From Enterococcus rotai (GTDB lineage Bacteria; Bacillota; Bacilli; Lactobacillales; Enterococcaceae), in NCBI RefSeq assembly GCF_001465345.1, contig NZ_CP013655.1, forward strand, positions 868,001 to 932,000: DNA of 64,000 bases, in the 5' to 3' direction. The notes under the pieces are model-generated. The model was not told where the DNA came from and made no database searches. It worked only from the letters and a program-made list of their open reading frames with translations. The translations under genes were made by a program, and so were the position numbers. Shown here piece after piece: positions 36,964 to 47,524 of this stretch; position 1 is the first letter of the stretch, and each line of letters opens with the position of its first letter.

Positions 36964-39099
36964 ATGAAAAAGATTAAATTATCTAAACAAACTGCTGAAA
37001 ACGAATGTGGGTTATGTTGCATTAGTATGCTTGCAACGTACTATAAAAAGGAAGAACCTCTAAGCTATTATCGAAACTTGTTTAACACAGGAAGAGATGG
37101 AATGACCTTAGCTGATTTGTTTCGTGTAATCAAAACTATTGGAATTGAGCCTAAAGCCTATCAAACTAAAAATCTCATTGACTTGCCTGAACAAAGAGAA
37201 CCTTTTATACTTTATATGAAAAATAATCACTTTGTTGTAGCTATTTTTAATAAGAAAAAAAAGGGAAGAAAAATAGATGTTTATGATCCTGCTAAAGGAC
37301 TACGACTAATGTCATTATATGACTTAAACGCTGAATTTGCAGGAATTGCACTCACAGGAATCCCCACCCCAGAGTTTAACAAAACTTCAAAGAAGATTCG
37401 AGAATTTAGACATATAAATAAAATAGTGCTGTCTCTATTGCCTTTGTTGCTTTTGGTAACGGGATTTTCTCTTATAGCTTACTTGGTGTCAGTATTTATA
37501 CCTCTAATTTTAAGAACCACAATAGATAATTTATTTTCAAGTCGAATCATACATTTTGGAGAGATCAGTTTCACGGTGTTTGCACTAACACTATTTTTTC
37601 TAATTATTTCACTAATCAAAAACAAAATATCTATTTTACTCCAAGAAAAATTATATACAAATATATCCTATAAAGTAATACATCACTTATTTAAGATAAA
37701 TTATTCTTTTTTTGACAATAGATCGCCTGGAAACATAATGTTTCGCTTGAGCTTGTTGACAAACATTCAAGATGTAATATCTGAAAGTATGACAAAACTT
37801 GTTGTATCATTTACCTCAATTTTTGTAATACTAAGTTATTTAGTCCTAAACTACCATAGTATTCTTCCTTTGCTACTGATTATTATTTTTATTATAGGTT
37901 TAGCTTCGTACAAAAGAAGCCAAAAAATTTTAATTCAGAAGGAAAAGGAGCTAGGAGAAAAGGATAAACTCGATAGTCTTTTAAATGAGATTGTCAATAA
38001 TATGTTTCAAATTAGATGCTTAAATTTGGAATCATACTTTCAGAAAAATTATATTGCAGGCTTCTTTTCCTTTATAAACGAGTATAAAAAATCTCAAAGA
38101 AAAATTCAAAATTCAAACACTGTAGTTAATGCTCTGGTTATGTTTCTCCCCATATACTTTGTATTATTTTTAATATCACCATTTTCACCTTACCAACTTA
38201 GTATTGGGACTCTATTTGCATTATACAGCATTAGTACCACTCTTTTTACTCAAGTATTCTCAGCTACTACAGACATTATGTCAATAAAAGTAATGAAAGC
38301 ATCATTGTTTTATTTAAACGATTTACTAGATGAGTATGGACCTGAAAAAATTATTACTCAAAGAATAAATGAGTTTGAAAGTTTAACAATGCAGGATGTT
38401 TCCTTTAAGTACAATGATACTAGTGAACCAGCATTGGTTGCTATAAATATAAATGTAAACAAAGGTGAAAAAGTTTCCATAGTAGGTTCTTCCGGCAGTG
38501 GTAAAACTACATTAGTAAAATTACTAGCCAACTTGTACAGACCTGAAAGTGGAAAAATCATATTTAACGGAATAGATAACAATGCAATCAATAGCGATAG
38601 TTTTAAAGACATAGTCAGTGTTGTCCCGCAAAACTCCGTATACTTTAACAAAAGTATTTATAAAAACATTACACTCGATGATGACACTATAAATGAAGTA
38701 GATGTTTTAAGCGCTTTAGAAACTGCTAATTTACTAAACGAAGTCATATCGTTACCTATGGGAATTCACACAATTATTTCTGGGCAAGGTGGGAACTTTT
38801 CTGGTGGACAATTACAAAGACTTTCTATTGCAAGGGCATTAGTCAGAAATCCACAATTATTAATTCTTGATGAAGCAACCAGTTCTTTAGATACAGAAAA
38901 TGAGAATAAAATTTTTTTAAATTTAAAAAAGAAAAAAATTTCACTATTGACAATTTCTCATAGATTATCAACAGTAAAAGATTCAGACAAAATAATTTGT
39001 TTAGAACATGGCAGAGTAATTGAGACAGGAAATCATAAAGAACTACTCAACAAACATGGTTACTATTCAAATCTTTGTAAGCAAGTAGAAATGAGGTGA
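36964..39099 (+). CDS. lanT: LanT: bifunctional C39 leader peptidase and ABC exporter
   Basis: Start set at the ATG at 36964 (GAGAGGTGC upstream), giving 711 residues. The N-terminal C39 peptidase domain has the oxyanion-hole Gln (Q9), catalytic Cys (C15, in ENECGLCC), His (H89, in NNHFVVA) and Asp (D108, in VYDPAKG). It should cut after the double glycine of the precursor. Six membrane segments lie at about 155-430. The ATPase domain has VGSSGSGKTTLVK, FSGGQLQRLSIARAL and LLILDEATSSLD. Its start is 11 bp after lanM. Confidence 0.96.
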   Translation: MKKIKLSKQTAENECGLCCISMLATYYKKEEPLSYYRNLFNTGRDGMTLADLFRVIKTIGIEPKAYQTKNLIDLPEQREPFILYMKNNHFVVAIFNKKKKGRKIDVYDPAKGLRLMSLYDLNAEFAGIALTGIPTPEFNKTSKKIREFRHINKIVLSLLPLLLLVTGFSLIAYLVSVFIPLILRTTIDNLFSSRIIHFGEISFTVFALTLFFLIISLIKNKISILLQEKLYTNISYKVIHHLFKINYSFFDNRSPGNIMFRLSLLTNIQDVISESMTKLVVSFTSIFVILSYLVLNYHSILPLLLIIIFIIGLASYKRSQKILIQKEKELGEKDKLDSLLNEIVNNMFQIRCLNLESYFQKNYIAGFFSFINEYKKSQRKIQNSNTVVNALVMFLPIYFVLFLISPFSPYQLSIGTLFALYSISTTLFTQVFSATTDIMSIKVMKASLFYLNDLLDEYGPEKIITQRINEFESLTMQDVSFKYNDTSEPALVAININVNKGEKVSIVGSSGSGKTTLVKLLANLYRPESGKIIFNGIDNNAINSDSFKDIVSVVPQNSVYFNKSIYKNITLDDDTINEVDVLSALETANLLNEVISLPMGIHTIISGQGGNFSGGQLQRLSIARALVRNPQLLILDEATSSLDTENENKIFLNLKKKKISLLTISHRLSTVKDSDKIICLEHGRVIETGNHKELLNKHGYYSNLCKQVEMR

Positions 39100-39103
39100 G
39101 AAA

Positions 39104-39865
39104 ATGATAAACGTAGTCTCAATAACTGGTAGCTATAGAGGAAAAAAATCATTATCTTCATATTGCGTTGATAGAGTAATTGAAACCTTAAGAACTGCAT
39201 TTAAAACTTCTTTAACTTCTTCTCAATTTGATCCAAAGAAAAATTTAATATCCGATTGTGTAGGAGCAACTACATGCTTTAGAAGAGGGAAATGTTCAAT
39301 TAGAGATGATATGGAACTAATAAAAAAGAAAATGGAAGAAGCTGATATTATTATATTTAGTGCTCCAGTCTATGCTCATGGAATTCCAGGAGTTATGAAA
39401 ACATTCTTTGATCGAATAGCCCATTGGACACATTTATTTCATTTAAGAGGGAAACTCTGCATAATACTTAGCATTTCCGATACCAATGGAAACAACTATG
39501 TATCTATGGAACTTCAACGTTATGCAGAGTACCTTGGTATGGTAGTAGTGGGAAGTATCGAAATAAAAACTGGCATACTGTCAAACGAGGGAATAGACAG
39601 TATTCTTCGAAAAAAAGTAAGCGATATTGTAACTCGTATAAAAAACAAAAATTGGAGTGTGTCACAAAATCAAGAAGAATCTTTTCACTCATTTAAGAAA
39701 GTTTATTTGGAAGGACTTGGCGGATCTGAAGCGGAGCATAACTATTGGAGAAGTAATTTATGTTATTTTAACACTTATTCTGACGCCTTTAATAATCAAT
39801 ATAATTTAGATAAAAATGTTCCAATGGAACAACCTTTTTCATTAGAACATTTTTTATCAGAATAA
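39104..39865 (+). CDS. flavodoxin-fold NAD(P)H-dependent oxidoreductase, putative lanthipeptide tailoring enzyme
   Basis: The protein has 253 residues. The N-terminal VSITGSYRGKKSLSSYC is a flavin-phosphate loop of the FMN_red/flavodoxin_2 type. It is followed by a Cys-rich segment (C52, C58, C64) and DDMELIKKKMEEADIIIFSAPVYAHGIPGVMKTFFDR, the family core. Many relatives have CxxCxxCxxxxxC here; this one has Ala at the second position (A55). About 60 residues beyond the usual fold (FHSFKKVYLEGLGGS onward) are unusual. The start lies 4 bp after lanT with its ribosome site inside the lanT end, so it belongs to the operon. A role on dehydro-residues or the terminal Cys is inference. Confidence 0.88.
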   Translation: MINVVSITGSYRGKKSLSSYCVDRVIETLRTAFKTSLTSSQFDPKKNLISDCVGATTCFRRGKCSIRDDMELIKKKMEEADIIIFSAPVYAHGIPGVMKTFFDRIAHWTHLFHLRGKLCIILSISDTNGNNYVSMELQRYAEYLGMVVVGSIEIKTGILSNEGIDSILRKKVSDIVTRIKNKNWSVSQNQEESFHSFKKVYLEGLGGSEAEHNYWRSNLCYFNTYSDAFNNQYNLDKNVPMEQPFSLEHFLSE

Positions 39866-39897
39866 GTAAAATTATAAATTTTATCATCTGCAGTTTT

Positions 39898-39929
39898 AGC
39901 TGAACGGCATGCCGTTCAGCTTTTTTTAT
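39898..39929 (+). terminator. terminator of the lanthipeptide operon
   Basis: A perfect palindrome (39898-39921, arms AGCTGAACGG and CCGTTCAGCT) is followed by seven T on the plus strand. It abuts the convergent thiN stop and marks the right edge of the island. Confidence 0.93.
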
Positions 39930-40567
39930 TTATCGCGGCTTTGGATCACTGCTATCATTCCAGCATCAAATGACACTCCAGCAGTTGCTCCCACGAACTC
40001 ATTACTTGCATAAGAAGTTGGAATTTCTACGTCTACGTGATCCAATGTATACTTACTTTCGGTTAACGTCAGATTCTTAACTGGTGTTAAACAACAGTAA
40101 GCTAAATAATCCATTCCCGATTCTTGCTTCACGATATAGCTACCAGGAAGATAGTAAGCAATACTATTTTGCCGATCTTTTATCTTTATTTGACCCGCAA
40201 ATGCTTGAAAACGTGGTTCCAAGGGCAACCATAGATTAGCTAGAAAATGATCTAGACGACCACCCGTTGCGCCAATAATCGTTATGTCAGCTTTTGGAAA
40301 TGATTTAACCGTCAAGGCCAAAGCCAATTGAGTATCAGTATCATCTTTTTCCGCTTGTGCTTGCACCAATTTTTGCGCTTGTTTTTGGATTCGTTTTTGC
40401 TCATCCTGTGTTAATGAATCAAAATCGCCCACTGCTAAGTTCAACACCCAGCCATGTTCTACGATATATAAACTGCCTCGATCAATACCCACGAAATAGT
40501 CAAACTCTTTCGGGTCAAACTGCGGCCACTCATCCGGCGAACCGCCAGCCACAAGCAGAATATTCAT
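39926..40567 (-). CDS. thiN: thiamine pyrophosphokinase
   Basis: This 213-residue enzyme converts thiamine to thiamine diphosphate using ATP. Motifs are GIDRGSLYIVEHG, LAVGDFDSLT, KDDTDTQLAL and GATGGRLDHFLANL, the full active-site set. The ATG overlaps the rpe stop by one base, so it is the last gene of the priA-to-thiN run. Its 3' end now faces the lanthipeptide operon. Confidence 0.95.
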   Translation of the reverse strand: MNILLVAGGSPDEWPQFDPKEFDYFVGIDRGSLYIVEHGWVLNLAVGDFDSLTQDEQKRIQKQAQKLVQAQAEKDDTDTQLALALTVKSFPKADITIIGATGGRLDHFLANLWLPLEPRFQAFAGQIKIKDRQNSIAYYLPGSYIVKQESGMDYLAYCCLTPVKNLTLTESKYTLDHVDVEIPTSYASNEFVGATAGVSFDAGMIAVIQSRDK

Positions 40568-41217
40568 TAATTCAGCACAGCTCTCAATGCATCAATTCGA
40601 TCTTTGGGGCTTTCTGAATCATAAATATAAGAACCTGCCACAAAGACATTGGCACCTGCTTCTTTACAAAGCTTGGCTGTTTCTGGCACAATACCACCAT
40701 CCACTTCGATATCATACGTATAGCCTTTCGTTTCTTTCCACTCTTTTAATTGAGCAATTTTATCTAATGAACTTTCAATAAACGATTGTCCACCAAATCC
40801 GGGATTGACCGTCATGATCAAGACTTGATCGACTAAATCCAGCACATATTCAATCGCTGACAACGGCGTGCCAGGATTGATTACAACGCCTGCTTTCACA
40901 CCTGAGGCTTTGATCATTTGAATAGCACGATGGATATGTGGTGTTGATTCTTCATGAACGGTGATAATATCGGCTCCGGCTTTAGCAAACGCTTCAATAT
41001 AATTTTCCGGCTGAACGATCATTAAATGAACATCCAACGGTAATTTTGTCACCGGTCGAATTGCTGAAACCACATTAGGTCCTAAGGTAATATTCGGTAC
41101 GAACTGACCATCCATAACATCCACATGAATATAATCAGCTCCTAGTTTTTCGACTAATTGAATATCTCTTTCTAAATTTGCAAAATCGGCACTTAAAATC
41201 GATGGTGCTAGTTTCAT
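40567..41217 (-). CDS. rpe: ribulose-phosphate 3-epimerase
   Basis: Start set at the ATG at 41217 with AAGGAGTG 7 bases upstream, giving 216 residues; a GTG three codons earlier overlaps that site. The TIM-barrel enzyme of the pentose phosphate pathway shows [31 protein letters not shown] and VNPGFGGQ. It is embedded between rsgA and thiN, as in B. subtilis. Confidence 0.96.
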   Translation of the reverse strand: MKLAPSILSADFANLERDIQLVEKLGADYIHVDVMDGQFVPNITLGPNVVSAIRPVTKLPLDVHLMIVQPENYIEAFAKAGADIITVHEESTPHIHRAIQMIKASGVKAGVVINPGTPLSAIEYVLDLVDQVLIMTVNPGFGGQSFIESSLDKIAQLKEWKETKGYTYDIEVDGGIVPETAKLCKEAGANVFVAGSYIYDSESPKDRIDALRAVLN

Positions 41218-41229
41218 TAAAGTCACTCC

Positions 41230-42129
41230 TTATTTTTTCTTATAAATCGGTCTGCGATTTTCGATTTCTAGTAAAAACTGCAGATAATTATCATAACGTG
41301 TTTGGGCAATGGTTCCAGCTTCTACGCGTTTTTTCACTTCACAATTAGGTTCTTTGCGGTGCATGCATTCACGAAACTTGCATGATACTGAAGCTTCTAC
41401 AAATTCGGGAAACTGTTTAGGTAATTCCGTTGCTTCCATCTCTAAAAAGTCGATCGAGCTAAATCCAGGTGTATCTGCGACTAATCCATCATACAACGGC
41501 AACAGTTCCACATGGCGTGTAGTATGTTTCCCACGGCCTAATGATTCAGAAATTTCATCAGTAGCTAGCTGTAGATCGGGCGATATTTTGTTTAGTAAGG
41601 TTGACTTCCCTGCACCAGATTGACCCATAAAAACAGTCAAACGTTCAGGAAAATACTGCTCCAAAGCCCGAACTGCTTCGTCGTCATTCGTTTTTGTTGC
41701 AGCAATTACAGGATAACCGATTTTTTCATAGACATGTTGAACATCTGCGACACTGACCTTCTCTGTATCGTTCAGTAAATCAACTTTTGTTAAATAAATG
41801 ATCGGAGCGATTCCTTTATCTTCTAATGTAACTAAAAAGCGATCCAACAAGTTATAAGAAAAATTAGGTTCGACCATACTCATAACGACCACACCTTGAT
41901 CCACATTTGCGACTGGTGGACGCACTAATTCATTATGTCTCGGGAAAACTTCAAGCAAATAACCATCCGTTGGATTATCACTTTCAAACATCACTTCATC
42001 ACCCACTAACGGTGTGATATTTCGATTCCGAAAATTCCCACGTGCTCTAGTTTGAAACGTTGCACCGTCTGCATAAATGTAGTAAAAACCGCTTAATGCT
42101 TTTCTGATTTGACCTTTCAGAAATGCCAC
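41230..42129 (-). CDS. rsgA: ribosome small subunit-dependent GTPase RsgA
   Basis: This 299-residue circularly permuted GTPase assists late 30S maturation. It has an N-terminal OB fold, G4-like YLTKVDLL, G1 GQSGAGKSTLLNKI, G3 DTPGFSS and a C-terminal zinc finger (CKFRECMHRKEPNCEVKK with Cys and His ligands). It sits directly downstream of prkC, which is known to phosphorylate this GTPase in B. subtilis. Confidence 0.96.
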   Translation of the reverse strand: MAFLKGQIRKALSGFYYIYADGATFQTRARGNFRNRNITPLVGDEVMFESDNPTDGYLLEVFPRHNELVRPPVANVDQGVVVMSMVEPNFSYNLLDRFLVTLEDKGIAPIIYLTKVDLLNDTEKVSVADVQHVYEKIGYPVIAATKTNDDEAVRALEQYFPERLTVFMGQSGAGKSTLLNKISPDLQLATDEISESLGRGKHTTRHVELLPLYDGLVADTPGFSSIDFLEMEATELPKQFPEFVEASVSCKFRECMHRKEPNCEVKKRVEAGTIAQTRYDNYLQFLLEIENRRPIYKKK

Positions 42130-42211
42130 CTCCTCGTCTCTATTGGTTTCATTTTACCATAGGTTGAAGAAAAGCTAAACGCAGGGCTAGATAAATCAAT
42201 GTTCTTTATGA

Positions 42212-42252
42212 AAAAAGTGACCAAGACAGATTTTGTCTTGATCACTTTAACT
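42212..42252 (-). terminator. terminator or attenuator after prkC
   Basis: The hairpin AAAGTGACCAAGACA (42214-42228) with TGTCTTGATCACTTT (42234-42248) is followed on the minus strand by a TTTTTT-containing tail. It separates prkC from rsgA. Confidence 0.85.
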
Positions 42253-42258
42253 TATTTT

Positions 42259-44451
42259 CTAACTATTATTGTTGCCTGTTGAGTCAGTTCCGCTTGAGAA
42301 ATTGACTGTAATAGAGGTCCCTTTGGCAACACTGTCACCAACGCTTGGCGATATGCTAATCACTTTTCCTTTTGCAGTATCACCAGAACCGTCTACATAC
42401 TTCAAACCGCTACTTTCTATTTGCGCCTTAGCTTCCGTTTGCGAGAGTCCCATGACGTTTGGAACGCTAACATTACTTGGGCCAGAACTCACTTTTAATG
42501 TAATTTTGCCATTTTTAAGATCAAAGGTCGCACCTGCACCTGGATCTTGTGAGATAACCGTTCCCTTAGGTAAGTCACTTGCTTCATCAACTCTTGAAAT
42601 TTGGTTTTGTTTAATTCCTAAACTAGTCAAAGCATTGACTGCGTTATCATATGTGTAACTTTCAGCATAACTTCCTAAAACTACTGTACTTGATTCAGAA
42701 CTAGTCGTTGTTGTTTTATCTGGTCCAGAGCTAACAGTCAATGTGATTTTCCCTTTTTTAGGATTAAATGGATTACCCGCTGCTGGGTTTTGTTCCATGA
42801 CTAAATCTTTGGCGACTGTGTCACTTGGTCGATCTACTCGAGTGATTTGGCTTTCTTTGATCCCATAACTCAACAATTCCGTTACCGCATTATTATAGCT
42901 ATAGCCTAAGCTTGCATAGTCAGCTAAATAGATATCGTCTGGCCCTTTGCTGACAACCAATGTGATTTCATCCGTTTTCGGGTCAACTTCTTCCCCTTTT
43001 TTCGGTGTCTGACTGATGACTTTGTCTTCATCTACTTTAGAGTCTGTCTCTTTTTCGATTTTGATTTGGCTTTCTTTAAACCCTTGTTCACCGAGTTTTT
43101 CAATGGCGTCTTTATAGCTGTCGCCTGTAACATCAGCTAACTTGATTTTTTTATTTCCTGAGCTGATATACAATTCGACTTCACGATTTTTCTTAACGGT
43201 AGAGCCTATCTCAGGATCTGTTTTGACTACTTTTCCTTCTTCGATGTTATCACTTTGTATCTGTTTTACATCGTCTTTCACTTTCAGACCCGCATCTTCT
43301 AACATACTGCGTGCCTGTGTTTCAGTTTTGTCTTCAACATTGGGAACTTTAACTTCGCTGCTGCCGCGTCCTGCAAAATAGAATAATCCGCCAATAATCA
43401 ACGTTAATGCCAATAAAATCATTATGATGACCACACGCTTCTTCTTCTTTCTTTTCTTTTTTGCAGCAGCTTCTTGTTCTTCGATCTCTTCATGCTCATT
43501 TCGCTCTTCTGGAGGTGTTTCCATTGTATTGAATGAAGAGGGCATCGCCATTTCGTCTGTGATTGGCGTTAGGATCTTGGTTTCACCTATCAATCCTGTT
43601 GGTTGCCATTTAGGTTCATTCAAACGGTTGGCAGCCAATACAGTATATAAATCACGTGACATTTCTTCAGCTGTTTTATAACGGTCAGCCGGGTCTTTAG
43701 CTGTTGCATGTAATACCACATTTTCCAAAGATTGAGGGATATTAGGATCAACTGTTTTGACTGAAGGCATCTCTTCTTGGAAATGTTTCAAGGCGATCGT
43801 TACAGCTGACTCTCCATCAAATGGCACGTTACCTGTTAGCATCTCGTATAGGATGATCCCAACTGCATAAACATCCGACTGATTAGTCGCCATGCTGCCG
43901 CGAGCTTGCTCAGGAGATAAATAATGCACAGATCCTAGCATTGTATTGGTTTGAGTGATAGATGTTTCCGTTAAGGCAATGGCGATCCCAAAATCGGTGA
44001 TCTTAACAACTCCACTTTCATCCATCAAAATATTTTGTGGCTTTAAATCTCTATGAATAATTCTATGTTCGTGCGCTAGTGAAACTGCTGATAAAATTTG
44101 TTCCATGATATCAACAATTTTTGCATATGGAATCGGGTATTGTGTTTGAATAAATCGTTTTAGATCCATCCCTTTCACATACTCCATTACTAAGTATTGC
44201 AACCCATCTTCTTCGCCTACATCATAGACACTGACGATATTTGGATGAACCAATTCGGTAGCGGCTAGAGCTTCTCTTTGAAAGCGGCGAATTGCTGCTT
44301 GATCATTTTGAAAGTCAAAACGTAACACTTTAACCGCTACGTCACGATCTAAAATCAAGTCATGTGCTAAAAACACATTTGCCATACCGCCACTGCCGAT
44401 ATTGCCAATAATATGATATCGACCATTCAATTTTCTGCCGATTTCGATCAT
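42259..44451 (-). CDS. prkC: PASTA-domain Ser/Thr protein kinase PrkC (IreK-like)
   Basis: The protein has 730 residues. The kinase domain (about 1-275) has [13 protein letters not shown], the ATP-binding VAVKVLR, catalytic HRDLKPQN and KITDFGIA. A basic juxtamembrane KKKRKKKKR precedes one membrane segment (about 340-360). Five PASTA repeats of about 65-75 residues follow, ending in a Ser/Gly/Asn tail. The extracellular repeats sense muropeptides or lipid II. In E. faecalis the homologue IreK drives intrinsic cephalosporin resistance. The start overlaps the stp stop by four bases, pairing the kinase with its phosphatase. Confidence 0.96.
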   Translation of the reverse strand: MIEIGRKLNGRYHIIGNIGSGGMANVFLAHDLILDRDVAVKVLRFDFQNDQAAIRRFQREALAATELVHPNIVSVYDVGEEDGLQYLVMEYVKGMDLKRFIQTQYPIPYAKIVDIMEQILSAVSLAHEHRIIHRDLKPQNILMDESGVVKITDFGIAIALTETSITQTNTMLGSVHYLSPEQARGSMATNQSDVYAVGIILYEMLTGNVPFDGESAVTIALKHFQEEMPSVKTVDPNIPQSLENVVLHATAKDPADRYKTAEEMSRDLYTVLAANRLNEPKWQPTGLIGETKILTPITDEMAMPSSFNTMETPPEERNEHEEIEEQEAAAKKKRKKKKRVVIIMILLALTLIIGGLFYFAGRGSSEVKVPNVEDKTETQARSMLEDAGLKVKDDVKQIQSDNIEEGKVVKTDPEIGSTVKKNREVELYISSGNKKIKLADVTGDSYKDAIEKLGEQGFKESQIKIEKETDSKVDEDKVISQTPKKGEEVDPKTDEITLVVSKGPDDIYLADYASLGYSYNNAVTELLSYGIKESQITRVDRPSDTVAKDLVMEQNPAAGNPFNPKKGKITLTVSSGPDKTTTTSSESSTVVLGSYAESYTYDNAVNALTSLGIKQNQISRVDEASDLPKGTVISQDPGAGATFDLKNGKITLKVSSGPSNVSVPNVMGLSQTEAKAQIESSGLKYVDGSGDTAKGKVISISPSVGDSVAKGTSITVNFSSGTDSTGNNNS

Positions 44452-45197
44452 TGGTTTTCCTCCTTCTGTTCGTCAAAATGGATCACTAAGACAGTGATGT
44501 TGTCCGCCCCACCTGCTTCGTTAGCAGTTGCAATCAGTGTTTCAACTTTTTCATTTAACGTTTTATCTGAAAGTAAAGTAGCCAGAATATCCTCTTCTGA
44601 AACCATGTTTGTCAGTCCATCTGAGCATAGCAAAATATAGTCATTTGGTACCCAAAGATGGTTAGCAACATCGACTTCTACCATCCGCGGCATGCCTAAT
44701 GAACGTGTTAAAACATTTTTACGTGGATGATTGGCTGCCATTTCGCGAGTGATTTCGCCAGATTTTACTAGTTCATTTACTAAAGAATGGTCTTCTGTTA
44801 GTTGGCGCATTTCACCATTACGAACTAAATAAGCTCGGCTATCACCAATATTCGCCAACACAAATGATTGATCAAGTAAAACGGCGCTAACAATCGTCGT
44901 CCCCATTCCTAAATATTCTGGGCGAGATTGACCTTTTTCATAAATCATTTCATTCTCATCTTGAATTTCTTTGATCAGCCACTTTGCAGCTTTTTCTGAT
45001 GTATCGATTAGGCTTTCCTGCCAGCGTTCACCAAGATTATTGACCGCCATCTGGCTAGCCACATCTCCTGCCTGATGACCGCCCATTCCATCTGCTAAAA
45101 TAGCTAGAGACACTCCTGATTGGTTCTCAAATAAACCAGCATAATCCTGATTGGTATTCCGTTTCCGTCCGACATCTGATTGAAAATTGATTTCCAC
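44448..45197 (-). CDS. stp: PP2C-family protein phosphatase Stp (IreP-like)
   Basis: This 249-residue metal-dependent phosphatase has the expected motifs [48 protein letters not shown] and [11 protein letters not shown]. It dephosphorylates PrkC and its targets. Its gene overlaps prkC by four bases, so the two are coexpressed. Confidence 0.96.
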   Translation of the reverse strand: MEINFQSDVGRKRNTNQDYAGLFENQSGVSLAILADGMGGHQAGDVASQMAVNNLGERWQESLIDTSEKAAKWLIKEIQDENEMIYEKGQSRPEYLGMGTTIVSAVLLDQSFVLANIGDSRAYLVRNGEMRQLTEDHSLVNELVKSGEITREMAANHPRKNVLTRSLGMPRMVEVDVANHLWVPNDYILLCSDGLTNMVSEEDILATLLSDKTLNEKVETLIATANEAGGADNITVLVIHFDEQKEENQ

Positions 45198-45212
45198 TAT
45201 GCTTCACCTCGT

Positions 45213-46577
45213 TTAACAAACTTTCTGCATACAGCAAATAAAGAATCCATCCGTGCCTAATTGATGCGGGTATAGCGTGAGCATTTGCTCATGCACAGAA
45301 GGCTCTACAGCCTCGCTAACACTGACATCTATTTTTTTAAATTCTGGATGTTTTTGTAAAAATGCTGCAACAACTTCTTGATTTTCTTCTTCGGCAATCG
45401 TACATGTGCTATAGACCATTATACCGCATTGTTTTAACGTTGGGGCAACACTTTCAAGAATTTCTAATTGAATTTTAGGTAATTGATCAAAATCTTGTGC
45501 TGATTTATTGTATTTAATATCTGGTTTACGACGCATCAACCCTAATCCAGAGCAAGGTGCATCTACTAAAATCCGATCAAAATATTCTGCTGGAAATTCT
45601 TCTCCAACTTTGCGTGCATCTAATTTTTCAGTGTCTACGACGTCTTTTACATGGAGACGATCAGCGTTTTGCTTGATCAACTTGATTTTATGATCGTGAA
45701 TATCTAACGATTTCACGCGACCGCCTTGCGCTGCATCAAGGAATGTTGCGATATGTGTCGTTTTACCACCAGGCGCCGCACAAGCATCTAAAACCACATG
45801 ATTTTTTTCGATTTGCATGGCTGGGGCAACAAGCATCGAGCTTTCATCTTGGATCGTCAATTTCCCTGCATCAAACAAGTAATTCCCGGCTAAAAAGCCT
45901 TTATCCGCAACCACACCATAAGGGGAAACTTGACTAGCTTGGGCTTCGATATGGTCTTCTTGTAAAACCTTCAACGCATCTTCAATGCTGATTTCACGTG
46001 TATCCACACGGCCACTAACATGACTTTTTTCAAAAAGCGATAACCCTAATTTTCTTGTTTCTTCCAATCCCATTTGTTTGATTAACTTTTCTGTCAGCCA
46101 TTTGGGCATGCTGATTTCTACTGATAGGCGTTCGACAGGATCTTTGATATTGTCTAAACTTGGTGCTCCTTCTCGTTGAAATGCCCGAAGTACACCGTTC
46201 ACAAATTTACCGATGCCAACATTGCCTCGGTGTTTCCCGATTTCAACAGCTTCATTGATGATGGCGTGATCAGGAATTTTATCTAAAAAGACTAATTGAT
46301 AGATTGATAAACTCAGTAAATTTTTCACCCAACTATCGACTTTTTTAGGGTTGGTAATAAATGGCGTTAGATAATATTCTAATAACAATTTTCGGCTGAT
46401 CGTGCCATACACAAGTTCTGTGAATAGACGACTATCTTTTTCTCCTAAAGCAGACTTATTGATCATTTCATTTAATAATAAATTTGAATACGCACCGCCA
46501 TTATCAACGCGCTCAATCGTTCTTAATGCCACATAGCGGACAGAACTTTTTACTCTTGCTGGTATTTTCTTTCCCAT
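45213..46577 (-). CDS. rsmB: 16S rRNA (cytosine-967-C5) methyltransferase RsmB
   Basis: The protein has 454 residues. An N-terminal NusB-like RNA-binding domain (about 1-135) precedes a SAM-dependent methyltransferase domain with VLDACAAPGGKTTHIA and RILVDAPCSGLG. A second catalytic Cys lies in VYSTCT, the RsmB/NSUN arrangement. It lies between fmt (5 bp) and stp (15 bp) in the conserved operon. Confidence 0.96.
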   Translation of the reverse strand: MGKKIPARVKSSVRYVALRTIERVDNGGAYSNLLLNEMINKSALGEKDSRLFTELVYGTISRKLLLEYYLTPFITNPKKVDSWVKNLLSLSIYQLVFLDKIPDHAIINEAVEIGKHRGNVGIGKFVNGVLRAFQREGAPSLDNIKDPVERLSVEISMPKWLTEKLIKQMGLEETRKLGLSLFEKSHVSGRVDTREISIEDALKVLQEDHIEAQASQVSPYGVVADKGFLAGNYLFDAGKLTIQDESSMLVAPAMQIEKNHVVLDACAAPGGKTTHIATFLDAAQGGRVKSLDIHDHKIKLIKQNADRLHVKDVVDTEKLDARKVGEEFPAEYFDRILVDAPCSGLGLMRRKPDIKYNKSAQDFDQLPKIQLEILESVAPTLKQCGIMVYSTCTIAEEENQEVVAAFLQKHPEFKKIDVSVSEAVEPSVHEQMLTLYPHQLGTDGFFICCMQKVC

Positions 46578-46582
46578 ATTGA

Positions 46583-47524
46583 CTAGCCCACCTTATCTGA
46601 TTCTGCGACTGTTTTACCGACACCATTTAAGAAGTCTTGGATAAATAATTTTCCTTTGCCCGATGGCTGAATTGTGTTTACAGAAAGAACTGTCCCTTCT
46701 CCACAAGCGATCCATAATTCCTTTTTGCTACGTTTGATGATCGTCCCTGGAACGTCATTTGTCGTTTCATCCAAAGGGGTAACATCCCATAATTTCCAAT
46801 TGATTCCATTATAGGTAGTAAAAGCTGTCGGCCACGGACGCATACCACGTACCTGATTGTCGACTTGCTCCGCTGTTTTATGCCAATCGATTTGTTCTTG
46901 TTCTCTCGTGATATTCGGAGAAAACGTTACTTCATTTTCATCTTGAGGTTGTGGCGTGATTTCACCAGCTAAAATTTTAGGCAATGTTTCCAGCAATAAT
47001 TCTTTCCCCACAAGACTTAATTTATCAAACATCGTCCCAACATCATCTGTTTTAGTGATTGGAATCGCTTTTTGAGAAAGGATATCTCCAGCATCCATTT
47101 TCTTCACCATCTCCATAATCGTGACACCAGTTTCTTTTTCTCCCTCGATGATCGAATAATGAACAGGCGCTCCGCCACGATATTTTGGCAACAATGACGC
47201 ATGAACATTGACTGCTCCAAATTTTGGTGCAGTTAAAATTTTATCTGGTAAAAATTGGCCAAAAGCGGCTGTCACAATAAGATCAGGCGCAAGTTCGATA
47301 ATTTTTTCCATTTCAGGTGAACCTGAGATTTTTTCTGGTTGTAAGACAAGTAATCCATGTTTGACTGCCGCTTCTTTCACAGGTGTTGGCGTGATAACTT
47401 TTTTACGTCCAACAGGGCGATCCGGCTGCGTCACAACTGCTTGAATCTCATAACCATTTTCGATCAATCCTTCTAAAATCGGGACTGAAAATGTGGGTGT
47501 TCCCATAAAAATTAATTTAGTCAT
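46583..47524 (-). CDS. fmt: methionyl-tRNA formyltransferase
   Basis: This 313-residue enzyme formylates initiator Met-tRNA. It opens MTKLIFMGTPTFSVPIL, and the folate-binding and catalytic motif NVHASLLPKYRGGAPVHYSI lies near 108. A C-terminal OB-like domain follows from about 205. The gene overlaps def by eight bases, coupling addition and removal of the formyl group. Confidence 0.97.
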   Translation of the reverse strand: MTKLIFMGTPTFSVPILEGLIENGYEIQAVVTQPDRPVGRKKVITPTPVKEAAVKHGLLVLQPEKISGSPEMEKIIELAPDLIVTAAFGQFLPDKILTAPKFGAVNVHASLLPKYRGGAPVHYSIIEGEKETGVTIMEMVKKMDAGDILSQKAIPITKTDDVGTMFDKLSLVGKELLLETLPKILAGEITPQPQDENEVTFSPNITREQEQIDWHKTAEQVDNQVRGMRPWPTAFTTYNGINWKLWDVTPLDETTNDVPGTIIKRSKKELWIACGEGTVLSVNTIQPSGKGKLFIQDFLNGVGKTVAESDKVG

